Below, one piece after another: positions 1 to 8,235 of a stretch of 12,143 nt of DNA. This stretch comes from Methylococcaceae bacterium UBA1147 (GTDB lineage: Bacteria; Pseudomonadota; Gammaproteobacteria; Methylococcales; UBA1147), in the NCBI GenBank assembly GCA_002311315.1, contig DBZZ01000081.1:8039-20181 (forward strand), given 5' to 3'. The first letter of the stretch is position 1; the number at the start of each line of letters is the position of its first letter. The notes beneath the pieces were generated by a model. That model did not search any database and was not told the origin of the DNA. It saw only the letters and a list, made by a program, of their open reading frames with translations. A program made the translations under genes and the position numbers.

Positions 1-66
1 GTCGGCAAGAAAGAATCCAGTGATTCATCGAGGCAGGATGAGGTTCTCTGGATGATCCCGGATTAA
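1..66 (+). CDS. Possible 3' end of an upstream gene (partial)
   Basis: Reading frame 1 is open from the left edge to a TAA at 64-66 and encodes 21 residues ending in LWMIPD. It stops 10 bases before the ATG of the HTTM gene, which is the tight spacing expected inside an operon. Too little is visible to identify a family. HTTM genes are sometimes preceded by small DCC-family (DUF393) thiol oxidoreductase genes, but nothing in these 21 residues proves that here. The open frame is short enough to be chance. Confidence 0.35.
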   Translation, partial: VGKKESSDSSRQDEVLWMIPD

Positions 67-76
67 CCGGGTCTCG

Positions 77-964
77 ATGCTTCGCCACTGGCACGAATTC
101 CTGTTTCAAAACATCGATGTTCGGCAGTATGCATTGCTCCGCATCGGACTGGGCAGTCTCATCGTTCTGTACCTCATCAACCTGATGCCACTGTTTTCAT
201 CACAGTTCGGACCAGAAGGATGGCTGGATACAAAAACAGATCTGGACCTTTACCATGCCGGCTCATGGTCCATCCTATTCCTGATCGAATCGACCGAACA
301 GGCCAAAATGTTCTTCTGGCTTGTATTGGTCAGCGCATTGGCCTTCACCGCGGGGTTCCTGACCCGCACCACGGGATTCATCACGCTGATCGGGCTAATC
401 TCCCTGTGGAACCGAAATCCGCTGATCATGGACGGTGATGACGCCATACTCAGGATCATGCTGTTCTACTTGTTGCTGTCGCCGAGCGGGAACGCGCTTT
501 CCATCGATGCCCGGCTCCGGCAGCGAAAACGAAGCGCTGAAATCTGGCCGCTTCGAATGATCCGGACCCAGCTAATCCTGGTTTATTTCATTTCCGGGTG
601 GGTAAAATTCCACAGCCCGGAGTGGCTGGACGGCACGGTATTGCAATACGTTCTGATCCACCCGGAATACTCACGCTGGAACATGAGCGGCCTGATGGAA
701 TATCCTTTTTTCCTGAATCTGCTGAGCGGCCTGTCGTTTCTGGTGATGTGGTGGGAACTGCTGTTCCCGGTACTTGTCCTGTGGCGGTTCAGCCGCAGTA
801 CCGCGATCGTAGCCGGTGTCGCCTTCCATACCGCCCTTCTTCTGCTCATGCACCTGCGCTTGTTTTCCGTGATCATGCTGGTTCTTTACATCGCCTGGAT
901 TCCTCAGCCTCTTCCCGGTTGGATAGCAAAAACAAGCAATCGGATAAAACCGCGGCGGGTTTGA
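77..964 (+). CDS. HTTM-domain (vitamin K-dependent gamma-carboxylase-like) membrane protein
   Basis: A 295-residue, strongly hydrophobic protein that fits the HTTM family, the membrane part shared with vitamin K-dependent gamma-carboxylase. Family-like features are the opening segment with an arginine before a long hydrophobic stretch (YALLRIGLGSLIVLYLI, about residues 18-34), a polar segment with FGPEGWLD (about 44-51), a helix-turn region around FISGWVKFHSPEWLDG, and several further hydrophobic segments to about residue 280. The C-terminus is basic (RIKPRR), so it probably lies in the cytoplasm. The ATG at 77 is the only ATG after the last in-frame stop, though the ribosome binding site is poor. 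The bacterial role of HTTM proteins is mostly unknown; carboxylase activity is not shown by the sequence. The extra soluble carboxylase domain of animal enzymes is absent. Confidence 0.8.
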   Translation: MLRHWHEFLFQNIDVRQYALLRIGLGSLIVLYLINLMPLFSSQFGPEGWLDTKTDLDLYHAGSWSILFLIESTEQAKMFFWLVLVSALAFTAGFLTRTTGFITLIGLISLWNRNPLIMDGDDAILRIMLFYLLLSPSGNALSIDARLRQRKRSAEIWPLRMIRTQLILVYFISGWVKFHSPEWLDGTVLQYVLIHPEYSRWNMSGLMEYPFFLNLLSGLSFLVMWWELLFPVLVLWRFSRSTAIVAGVAFHTALLLLMHLRLFSVIMLVLYIAWIPQPLPGWIAKTSNRIKPRRV

Positions 965-1059
965 TGTAAATAGTCGCTTGAATTAGGATTAATGACTGGC
1001 CTTTCTGTGCGTTCATGAACCGCCGGATGTCAATCCTCCTGCAATTAGATTGAGGCCCT

Positions 1060-1782
1060 ATGTTCTCTCTCGATCACACTTTACGATTCCTGTTCCTGGC
1101 AGTGCTCTTGGTCCAGCTAAGCGCCTGTGCACCGGAGAACAATGCTGATTGTTCAATGGTCAACATTGATCAACTCGAAAGCGCAGCCCGGACCGGGCTT
1201 GCCGAAGCGCAGAACGAACTGGGACGATACCATGAGCTCGGAGAATGCGTTGCCAGCGACTTTGAGGAAGCTGCCGCCTGGTATCAGCTTGCCGCGGAGC
1301 AGGGCCATGTCAATGCCCAAAAGGTCCTCGGTTTCATGTACGCCGGCGGCATGGGCGTTCAGCAGGACAACGCGACATCCCTACAGTGGTTCATGCGTGC
1401 CGCCGAGGCTGGTCATCCCGAAGCGCAACTGGGTCTTGCCACGGCCTATTTCCGCGGCATCGGCATTGTCCGGAACCGCGAAACCGCTGCCAGGTGGTTC
1501 AGGAAATCCGCAGAGCAGAACTTCGCTCGGTCCCAATACAACCTTGGCAACCTCTATCAAAACGGCGCAGGTGTACCACGCGACCTGGTCGAGGCCTACA
1601 AGTGGTATGGTCTCAGTGCCCGTAACGGTTATTCGAAAGCAGAAAAGGGCCTAGCCCGGCTAAACGACGAACTGCCGCCAGAGCTCATCAACCAGGCACG
1701 GCAACTGATTGAAGACTGGAGGCCGGAAAATCCGGAATCACAGTGGAAATACAAACCACAACACGAGCAGGCGTCCCCGTGA
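1060..1782 (+). CDS. Sel1-repeat lipoprotein
   Basis: A 240-residue exported lipoprotein. A short hydrophobic signal (about residues 8-20) ends in the lipobox LSAC, so Cys23 would be lipidated; Ala at the next position gives no inner-membrane retention signal and suggests the outer membrane. From about residue 43 to 200 there are four to five Sel1-type (TPR-like) repeats of about 36 residues with the typical A..LG..Y..G.GV..D...A..W...AA..G pattern. These form a curved helical solenoid that binds partner proteins. The tail (about 205-240) is polar and proline-rich. GAGG at 1052-1055 is placed well for the ATG at 1060. Sel1 proteins have many jobs, such as signalling and envelope assembly, so no partner can be named. 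It sits 193 bases before msrP on the same strand, but no shared role is evident. Confidence 0.87.
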   Translation: MFSLDHTLRFLFLAVLLVQLSACAPENNADCSMVNIDQLESAARTGLAEAQNELGRYHELGECVASDFEEAAAWYQLAAEQGHVNAQKVLGFMYAGGMGVQQDNATSLQWFMRAAEAGHPEAQLGLATAYFRGIGIVRNRETAARWFRKSAEQNFARSQYNLGNLYQNGAGVPRDLVEAYKWYGLSARNGYSKAEKGLARLNDELPPELINQARQLIEDWRPENPESQWKYKPQHEQASP

Positions 1783-1975
1783 ATCAGATGGTTCATCTTC
1801 AGCAGCAATTCGCCTCCGAAATTCGTGTAACGGCTTGTCGCGGATTCAGCCAGCTGCGTTTCATCCGTTTGTCGCGGGCCTGCCACAATGGGAATGCCGC
1901 AATGGGGATCCGAACTTTTCGCCGGAATCTTCCAGGGACCACAACTGGCTACAACTTCATGCAAGGGCCACGAAA

Positions 1976-2935
1976 ATGTTGATACGGACAAAGAAGCGAA
2001 ACCCCGAATCGGAAATAACCGACCCGGCATTGTTCAAAAAGCGGCGCCAGATCATCAAGGCCTCCGCCGCGGCGATGGTCGCATCGCTCAATCTACCCGT
2101 GATCCCTTCAGCGCAGGCAGCTTCGCGGGTCAAAATCGCCAAGTTCACCAGAGGAAGTCCCTACTCGCTGCAACAAAGTCCGACCGATTATGAAGACATA
2201 ACCCGCTACAACAATTTCTACGAATTCGGCACCGGCAAGGAAGACCCTGCGCATAATGCCCAGAGCTTCAAAACCCGGCCGTGGACGATCAGAATCGAAG
2301 GAGAAGTGGAAAAACCCGCAGTGGTCGGAATCGAGGACCTGATCAGTGGGCAAGCCCTGGAAGAGCGTGTTTACCGATTGCGGTGCGTTGAAGCCTGGTC
2401 GATGGTCATTCCATGGATCGGTTTCCCACTGGCTTCACTGCTCCGCCGGGCAAGACCGACATCCAGAGCCAGATACGTGCAGTTCACCACCCTATACGAC
2501 CCCGAGCAGATGCCCGGACAACGCATTCCCACCTTACAATGGCCGTATGTCGAAGGCTTGCGTATCGATGAAGCCATGCACCCGCTAACCATCCTTGCAC
2601 TGGGGCTGTATGGCGAACTGCTCCCGAACCAGAACGGCGCGCCATTGCGCCTAGTGATCCCGTGGAAATACGGATTCAAAAGCATCAAGTCGATCGTGAA
2701 AATCCGACTAACGGAACAAATGCCGCCCACCTCATGGAACCTGGCCGCTCCCAACGAGTACGGATTTTACGCCAACGTCAATCCGGACGTCTCACATCCA
2801 CGCTGGAGCCAGAAAAGAGAGCGGGTTATCGGCGGTGGACTGTTCAACCCAAAGCGCGAAACCGAGTTGTTCAACGGCTACACGGATGAAGTCGGAAAAA
2901 TGTACCGGGACATGGACCTTAGGCGATTTTTCTGA
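1976..2935 (+). CDS. msrP: Protein-methionine-sulfoxide reductase, catalytic subunit MsrP
   Basis: MsrP (formerly YedY) is the periplasmic molybdenum enzyme that repairs methionine sulfoxide in envelope proteins, taking electrons from the haem membrane protein MsrQ. The 319-residue product starts with a Tat signal: KKRRQIIK at residues 21-28, then a hydrophobic stretch and a likely cut after SAQA (residue 48). The molybdopterin domain carries YRLRCVEAWS with Cys137, the residue that binds molybdenum in this family. Further family blocks are PEQMPGQ, YVEGLRIDEAMHPLT, NGAPLRLVIPWKYGFK and WNLAAPNEYGFYANVNP. The C-terminus ends in YRDMDLRRFF, as in other MsrP proteins. The same frame is open back to about 1709, overlapping the Sel1 gene, but the ATG at 1976 is chosen because it puts the Tat signal near the N-terminus. 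The stop is two bases from the msrQ start, so the two are surely co-transcribed. Confidence 0.96.
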   Translation: MLIRTKKRNPESEITDPALFKKRRQIIKASAAAMVASLNLPVIPSAQAASRVKIAKFTRGSPYSLQQSPTDYEDITRYNNFYEFGTGKEDPAHNAQSFKTRPWTIRIEGEVEKPAVVGIEDLISGQALEERVYRLRCVEAWSMVIPWIGFPLASLLRRARPTSRARYVQFTTLYDPEQMPGQRIPTLQWPYVEGLRIDEAMHPLTILALGLYGELLPNQNGAPLRLVIPWKYGFKSIKSIVKIRLTEQMPPTSWNLAAPNEYGFYANVNPDVSHPRWSQKRERVIGGGLFNPKRETELFNGYTDEVGKMYRDMDLRRFF

Positions 2936-2937
2936 TC

Positions 2938-3582
2938 ATGAAGATACCGGCATTGCCGGACCTGACAAAACCGATGGTTTTCTTTCTCGGCCTGATGCCC
3001 TTTGCGCTCATGGTTGTCGATGCCCTGAACGACTCGCTGGGTCCGGAGCCGATCGAGACCCTCCAGTTCCGGACCGGTGACTGGGCCCTGCGCTTCCTTC
3101 TAGCCACACTCGCCTGCACACCGCTCAAATTACTGCTGCACTGGAACGCGCAAATGCGCTTTCGCCGGATGCTCGGACTGTTCGCCTTTTTCTATGCCAG
3201 CGTTCATTGCCTTGTCTACCTGGCACTGGACCTTTCCTTGTCCTGGCAGCAAATCGTGGACGAAGTGCCGCAAAGCCCTCATGTCATTATCGGACTCGTT
3301 GCCTTCGTTTTGCTGGTTCCGCTGGCACTGACATCAACCCAAAGCATGGCACGCCGACTTGGCCGTCGCTGGAAAAAACTCCATTGGCTGATTTATCCCG
3401 CAGGATGCCTCGGGATTCTGCATTTCTTCCTATTAGTCAAAACTGACATAAGGGAACCGCTGTTCTATGGCAGTCTGCTGTCACTCCTATTCGGCATTCG
3501 AATCGCACACTGGATCAGGCAAAGAAGACGCACAGATAGATCAATCCCGGCTTCAGGCTCGCTGCCCTCAACCAGGCCCTGA
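2938..3582 (+). CDS. msrQ: Protein-methionine-sulfoxide reductase, haem-binding subunit MsrQ
   Basis: MsrQ (formerly YedZ) is the b-type haem inner-membrane partner that passes electrons from the quinone pool or a flavin reductase to MsrP. The product has 214 residues, close to the usual length of about 200-210. Hydrophobic segments lie at about residues 12-28, 49-67, 79-98, 115-132, 150-168 and 172-189. Likely haem-ligand histidines are His90 (FYASVHCLVY), His149 (KKLHWLIYP) and His162 (GILHFFLLVK), set in blocks typical of the family, including LALTSTQSMARRLGRRWKKLH. The ATG lies two bases after the msrP stop, which indicates translational coupling. The last 25 or so residues are basic then Ser/Pro-rich and probably a disordered cytoplasmic tail. 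A candidate terminator hairpin follows. Confidence 0.95.
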   Translation: MKIPALPDLTKPMVFFLGLMPFALMVVDALNDSLGPEPIETLQFRTGDWALRFLLATLACTPLKLLLHWNAQMRFRRMLGLFAFFYASVHCLVYLALDLSLSWQQIVDEVPQSPHVIIGLVAFVLLVPLALTSTQSMARRLGRRWKKLHWLIYPAGCLGILHFFLLVKTDIREPLFYGSLLSLLFGIRIAHWIRQRRRTDRSIPASGSLPSTRP

Positions 3583-3599
3583 TTAAGAGGCCCCTGAAA

Positions 3600-3627
3600 C
3601 GAAAGGACCTGTGGTCCGTTTTCTTCT
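3600..3627 (+). terminator. Candidate rho-independent terminator after msrPQ
   Basis: GGACC (3605-3609) and GGTCC (3613-3617) form a 5 bp GC-rich stem with a TGT loop, followed by GTTTTCTTC. An A-rich stretch just before the stem can pair partly with the T-run. The site is about 20 bases after the msrQ stop. The stem is short, so termination may be weak. Confidence 0.45.
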
Positions 3628-3760
3628 GTGTCGGACGACTCAGAATATTTTCATGTCCAGCGACGCTCTCTCGACTATGTCTGGTGATAGACTGTTGCGC
3701 CAGTTCAGAAGGCCCGCAAACATCGCTGCCTTTCAATCGTGCAACCAAATCAACAGAGCC

Positions 3761-4876
3761 ATGCAGTTCAGTATCAAGCAAACAGACGGCCGGGCCCGCA
3801 TTGGACAAATGGTCTTTCCACGCGGCACGGTCAACACACCGGCCTTTATGCCTGTCGGCACTTACGGGACAGTCAAGGCCATGACTCCCGAGGAACTGGT
3901 CGCATCGGGGACCGAAATCGTGCTCGGCAACACCTTCCACCTGTTGCTGAGACCCGGAACCGAGATCATCCGCAAACACGGCGGCCTGCACGGTTTCATG
4001 CAGTGGAACGGCCCGATCCTGACCGATTCGGGGGGATTCCAAGTATTCAGTCTTGGTAAAATCCGAACGATTACCGAACAGGGGGTCGAGTTTCGGTCGC
4101 CGATCAACGGCAGCCCTGTCTTCATGGGCCCCGAGGAATCGATGAAGATCCAACGGGATCTCGGCTCGGACATCGTCATGATCTTCGACGAATGCACTCC
4201 GTACCCGGCCACCATTGAACAGGCCCGATCATCGATGGAACTCTCACTGCGATGGGCCAGGCGCAGCAAGGCAGCGCACGGGGACAACCCGAATGCGCTG
4301 TTTGGAATCGTTCAGGGGGGCATGTACGAGAATCTCCGTCGTGAATCGCTGGAAAACCTGACCTCCACCGGTTTCGACGGCTATGCCATCGGCGGGCTAT
4401 CGGTGGGAGAACCCAAGGGAGAAATGCAACGGATCATCAATGACCTAATCCCGCGAATGCCGGCGGACCAGCCGCGCTATCTGATGGGTGTGGGGACCCC
4501 GGAGGACCTGGTGGAAGGAGTGCGGCGTGGAATCGACATGTTCGATTGCGTCATGCCGACCCGCAACGCGAGGAACGGTTTCCTGTTTGTTTCGAATGGC
4601 ATTCTCAAGATCCGCAACAGCCAGTTCGCGGACGATACTCGCCCGCCTGACGAGTCGTGCAGCTGTTATACCTGCCAAAAATTTTCCAGGGCCTACCTGC
4701 GTCATCTCGACAAGTGTAGCGAAATGCTGGGGCCTCGCCTCAATACCATTCACAACCTCCACCATTACCAAAAGCTAATGACGGACCTGAGGCAGGCAAT
4801 TCATTCACAGACCCTCGATTCTTTTGTGCAGAATTTTTACCGTCAACGACGTAAAACTATGCCGTTTATGTCATAA
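3761..4876 (+). CDS. tgt: tRNA-guanine(34) transglycosylase (queuine tRNA-ribosyltransferase)
   Basis: Tgt swaps guanine at position 34 of tRNAs for Asp, Asn, His and Tyr with the queuosine precursor preQ1, a step in queuosine synthesis. The 371-residue product matches bacterial Tgt throughout and is close to the 375 of E. coli. Visible blocks are TPAFMPVGTYGTVKAMTPEE near residues 26-45, TDSGGFQVFSL with Asp89 (general acid/base), GIVQGG, YAIGGLSVGE, and FDCVMPTRNARNG with Asp262, the expected nucleophile. The zinc site is CSCYTC (Cys300, 302, 305) with His331. The start ATG at 3761 (MQFSIKQTDGRA) is chosen by family alignment. The frame stays open 50 codons further upstream to a GTG at 3611, but that part overlaps a terminator-like hairpin. 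The ribosome binding site at 3761 is weak. yajC follows after 38 bases, the usual gammaproteobacterial order. Confidence 0.97.
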   Translation: MQFSIKQTDGRARIGQMVFPRGTVNTPAFMPVGTYGTVKAMTPEELVASGTEIVLGNTFHLLLRPGTEIIRKHGGLHGFMQWNGPILTDSGGFQVFSLGKIRTITEQGVEFRSPINGSPVFMGPEESMKIQRDLGSDIVMIFDECTPYPATIEQARSSMELSLRWARRSKAAHGDNPNALFGIVQGGMYENLRRESLENLTSTGFDGYAIGGLSVGEPKGEMQRIINDLIPRMPADQPRYLMGVGTPEDLVEGVRRGIDMFDCVMPTRNARNGFLFVSNGILKIRNSQFADDTRPPDESCSCYTCQKFSRAYLRHLDKCSEMLGPRLNTIHNLHHYQKLMTDLRQAIHSQTLDSFVQNFYRQRRKTMPFMS

Positions 4877-4914
4877 TTATTGGTTTACCTCAATTAGTTA
4901 ATACGGAGAGATCC

Positions 4915-5262
4915 ATGGGATTTTTTATTTCTGACGCCTACGCCGCTGCGCCCGCCCAGGACCCAGGGATGGCCGGCATAATTTTTCCTCTCGCAATAAT
5001 TTTAGTATTTTACATGCTGTTCGTCCGCCCTCAGCAAAAAAAGGCCAAGGAACATAAGAACCTGGTTTCCGCACTGAACCGCGGAGCAGAAATCGTCACC
5101 AACGGCGGCATCCTGGGCAAGGTTGTCTCACTTGACGAAAATTTTGTACGAATCGAAGTCGGCGAGAACAGCTACCTTCAGGTGCAGCGCGATGCGATCT
5201 CGACCCTGATGCCGCGGGGCACGTACAAGAACACGATGAAAAAGATAAAACAGAAAACTTAG
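4915..5262 (+). CDS. yajC: Sec translocon accessory subunit YajC
   Basis: YajC is a small inner-membrane protein that associates with SecD and SecF in the Sec protein-export machinery. The 115-residue product has one transmembrane segment at about residues 20-37, followed by the hallmark FVRPQQKKAKEH (about 36-47) and a small beta-rich cytoplasmic domain with RGAEIVTNGGILGKV and the ending block typical of the family. GGAGAG at 4905-4910 is an excellent ribosome binding site four bases before the ATG. It lies between tgt and secD on the same strand with short gaps, so one transcript is likely. Confidence 0.96.
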   Translation: MGFFISDAYAAAPAQDPGMAGIIFPLAIILVFYMLFVRPQQKKAKEHKNLVSALNRGAEIVTNGGILGKVVSLDENFVRIEVGENSYLQVQRDAISTLMPRGTYKNTMKKIKQKT

Positions 5263-5274
5263 GCCTCCGAATCC

Positions 5275-7125
5275 ATGGAAAACCGCTTCCCCATCTGGAA
5301 GAACCTGCTTGTGGTCACGGTTGTCGTGATCGGGATTTTCTTCTCTCTGCCAAACCTGTACGGACAGGATCCATCGATCCAGATCTCCGCCCAGCGGAAG
5401 GCTACACTCAACGAATCCACGCTGGAATCGGTCAAGCAGTCACTCAGCCAGGCCGGGCTGACCCCGATTTCCGCGGTACTCGAAGAAAATACGATCCTGG
5501 TCCGGTTCAATGACACCGATAACCAGCTGAAGGCGTCAGACCGGCTCAAGGAAGACCTGGGAAGTGGCTATACCGTAGCCCTGAACCTAGCACCCGCAAC
5601 ACCCGACTGGATGCAGTCAATGAACGTGAACCCCATGTACCTGGGGCTGGACCTTCGCGGAGGTGTTCATTTTCTGCTCGATGTCGACATGGAGGCCGCG
5701 ATTCGCCAGGCAGAAGAACGCTACACCGCGGACATCCGGTTGGCACTCAGGAACGCCAAGGTACGTTACCTTGCCGTGCAGCGTGCAAATAGCAAGATCT
5801 GGGTGAAATTCAAGGACAGAGAAACCCTTGAAGCGGGAATCAGAGTATTCGACAAGGAACTGGGAAGCCTCAAGATTTCGGAAGATGAAAACGACCTGAG
5901 ACTGACGGCAACCATCAGCGAGGCCGAACAGAAGGAAATCCGAGAATTTGCTCTGGCCCAGAACATGACCACCCTGCGAAACCGCGTCAACGAGCTCGGA
6001 GTCGCCGAACCGGTCATCCAGCAACAGGGCGATCGTCGCATCGTGGTGCAACTGCCCGGAGTTCAGGACACCACCCAGGCGAAAGATATCCTCGGTGCCA
6101 CCGCCACACTGGAATTCCGGATGGTGGATGCCGAACACGATGTGCAGAATGCGATCAGAAACCATGCCCCGATTGGCACCCGGATCTATTACGAACGCGA
6201 CGGCAACCCGGTATTGCTCAAACGTCGCGTTATCGTGACCGGAGACCAGATCGTAGATGCCTCATCCGGACTCGATCAGCAGAACGGGGCCCCCTCCGTA
6301 TTTATCAGTCTGAATGGCGTCGGCGCGAAAAAGATGGCCCAGACAACCCGGACCAATATCGGCAAACAGATGGCCGTTGTGTTTATTGAGAACAAGGTCC
6401 ATACAGCCATCGAGAACGGGGAAAAGGTTCGCAGGAAAACCCAGGTTGAAGAAGTCATCAACGTGGCAACGATCCAGGGTTCTTTCAGCAAGCGGTTCCA
6501 GATTACCGGCCTGGACAGCACACGCGAAGCCCGTAACCTCTCTCTGCTGCTCAGAGCAGGAGCCCTGGCGGCACCCGTTGAAATCGTCGAAGAGCGAACG
6601 ATCGGGCCAAGCCTTGGGAAGGACAACATCGAGCGGGGACTGACTTCGGTCATCGCTGGTTTTGCAGTGGTTCTGGTTTTCATGGCGATCCACTACAGGG
6701 TATTCGGAATGGTTGCCAACCTGGCCCTGACCATCAACCTGGTCCTGATCGTATCAATTCTTTCCATGCTTCAAGCCACGCTGACCCTTCCGGGTATCGC
6801 CGGAATCGTATTGACGGTCGGTATGGCAGTGGATGCAAACGTGCTGATTTTCGAGCGTATCCGTGAAGAAATCCGCAATGGAAACTCACCACAGAGCAGT
6901 ATATATTTCGGCTACGAAAAAGCCTTTTCGACGATCTTCGACGCCAATATAACCACGCTGCTCGTGGCGCTCGTGCTTTTCGGGTTTGGTACCGGCCCGA
7001 TCAAGGGTTTCGCGGTGACACTGTCGATCGGAATCTTGACCTCCATGTTTACCGCCATCATGGGAACCCGCAGCCTGATCAACCTGATCTATGGCAACAA
7101 GCGAGTAAAGAAACTCGCCATCTGA
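5275..7125 (+). CDS. secD: Protein translocase subunit SecD
   Basis: SecD with SecF uses the proton gradient to pull exported proteins out of the SecYEG channel on the periplasmic side. The 616-residue product is almost the same length as E. coli SecD (615). It starts with the expected short cytoplasmic NRFPIWKN segment and TM1 (about residues 10-28, ending LPNLYGQDP). The large periplasmic domain contains LGLDLRGGVHFLLDVDM from residue 123 and the NRVNELGVAEP block. The C-terminal part has five more transmembrane segments (about 455-610) with GMAVDANVLIFERIREE, where Asp520 is in the place of the proton-relay aspartate (D519) of the E. coli protein. The start is 12 bases after yajC; the ribosome binding site is weak, so translation may depend on coupling. 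Confidence 0.97.
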   Translation: MENRFPIWKNLLVVTVVVIGIFFSLPNLYGQDPSIQISAQRKATLNESTLESVKQSLSQAGLTPISAVLEENTILVRFNDTDNQLKASDRLKEDLGSGYTVALNLAPATPDWMQSMNVNPMYLGLDLRGGVHFLLDVDMEAAIRQAEERYTADIRLALRNAKVRYLAVQRANSKIWVKFKDRETLEAGIRVFDKELGSLKISEDENDLRLTATISEAEQKEIREFALAQNMTTLRNRVNELGVAEPVIQQQGDRRIVVQLPGVQDTTQAKDILGATATLEFRMVDAEHDVQNAIRNHAPIGTRIYYERDGNPVLLKRRVIVTGDQIVDASSGLDQQNGAPSVFISLNGVGAKKMAQTTRTNIGKQMAVVFIENKVHTAIENGEKVRRKTQVEEVINVATIQGSFSKRFQITGLDSTREARNLSLLLRAGALAAPVEIVEERTIGPSLGKDNIERGLTSVIAGFAVVLVFMAIHYRVFGMVANLALTINLVLIVSILSMLQATLTLPGIAGIVLTVGMAVDANVLIFERIREEIRNGNSPQSSIYFGYEKAFSTIFDANITTLLVALVLFGFGTGPIKGFAVTLSIGILTSMFTAIMGTRSLINLIYGNKRVKKLAI

Positions 7126-7155
7126 GGGTCCAGTTGAATTCAGGAGAAACTGAAA

Positions 7156-8088
7156 GTGGATTTATCGAAATCAAATTTTGATTTTCTGGGAAAACGCCGG
7201 ATTGCGCTGATCGTTTCCAGCCTGTTGCTGGCCACTTCGATTGCTTCCCTGGCCATCAACGGGCTTCGTCTGGGAATCGATTTTACCGGCGGTACGGTAC
7301 TCGAAGTCGGCTACGAACAAACGGTGGAACTTCCCGAGATCCGGAACATACTTGAGACCGCCAACCTAGGAGATGCATCGGTACAACACTTTGGCACGTC
7401 CAAGGAAGTGCTCATCCGGTTGCCGCTTAAAGAAGGCGTCAGCACTGCCGACTTGAGCACTCAGGTCATGGATTTGCTGAATACGTTGGGCACAGCCCAG
7501 GGTAAGCAACTTCGAGTCGAGTTCGTTGGCCCGCAGGTTGGGGACGAATTGACCGAGGATGGCGGCCTGGCGCTTCTTTACTCGATGTTCGGCATCCTGA
7601 TGTATGTCACCTGGCGCTTCGAATACAAATTCGCCCTCGGCTCCGTGGCGGCCCTGGCACACGACGTCGTCTTGACCCTGGGCTTCTTTTCACTGCTTGG
7701 ATTGGAGTTCGATCTGACGGTACTGGCAGCCATTCTTGCGGTCATCGGCTATTCGCTGAACGACACCATCGTGGTTTACGACCGCATCCGGGAAAACTTC
7801 AGAAAAATGCGCAAGGGAACGTCCGAGCAGATCATGAACACGTCCCTGAACCAGACCCTGAGCAGAACCCTCATGACCTCGTTCACTACTCTGCTGGTTC
7901 TTGTCGCGCTCGCAATGCTCGGTGGGGAAATCATCCACAATTTCTCACTCGCACTGATCGTTGGCGTACTGATTGGCACCTACTCTTCAATTTACATTGC
8001 CAGCCCGATGGTCCTCGGTCTGGGAATCACACAGGCCGACCTGATTCCACCGGAGAAAGAAGGCGGGGAATTCGATCTGAGACAATAA
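7156..8088 (+). CDS. secF: Protein translocase subunit SecF
   Basis: SecF is the partner of SecD in proton-driven late-stage protein export. The 310-residue product has TM1 at about residues 17-35, followed by the family block GLRLGIDFTGGTVLEVGYE, then a periplasmic domain (about 55-130). Five more transmembrane segments follow, with GYSLNDTIVVYDRIREN; Asp203 is in the conserved acidic position. The C-terminal block TLMTSFTTLLVLVALAMLGG and the following segments are typical. The start is a GTG at 7156, supported by AGGAG at 7142-7146; no better ATG lies nearby and the family N-terminus (dFLGKRR) begins soon after. No clear terminator is seen in the 147 bases to the next, convergent gene. Confidence 0.96.
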   Translation: MDLSKSNFDFLGKRRIALIVSSLLLATSIASLAINGLRLGIDFTGGTVLEVGYEQTVELPEIRNILETANLGDASVQHFGTSKEVLIRLPLKEGVSTADLSTQVMDLLNTLGTAQGKQLRVEFVGPQVGDELTEDGGLALLYSMFGILMYVTWRFEYKFALGSVAALAHDVVLTLGFFSLLGLEFDLTVLAAILAVIGYSLNDTIVVYDRIRENFRKMRKGTSEQIMNTSLNQTLSRTLMTSFTTLLVLVALAMLGGEIIHNFSLALIVGVLIGTYSSIYIASPMVLGLGITQADLIPPEKEGGEFDLRQ

Positions 8089-8235
8089 AACATGAAGCCG
8101 CAAAGTGAGTGGCGCTGTGCGTTGTTGAAGCAGAGGACGTCCGCTCGTTTCCAGGCCAACAGATCCGCAGACAAGCAAATCAAGTTCTGCGTTGGAAGAA
8201 CTCGGTAACAAACGCGTTGAGTGTAGCTGATTTGA

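Noticed and set aside
1709..1975. 89-codon N-terminal extension of the msrP frame overlapping the Sel1 gene
   Set aside because: It overlaps the Sel1 gene in another frame, and including it would bury the Tat signal, which fits the ATG at 1976.
3515..4153. 212-codon minus-strand open frame across the msrQ end and tgt start
   Set aside because: It is antisense to tgt, whose family match is decisive, and its product has no recognisable domain.
8183..8202. AGTTCT...AGAACT inverted repeat between secF and the convergent gene, considered as a terminator
   Set aside because: Only six base pairs with an eight-base loop, AT-rich stem and no T-run on either strand.
8092..8208. 38-codon plus-strand open frame just after secF
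   Set aside because: No ribosome binding site and no recognisable product. It starts four bases after the secF stop and may be chance.
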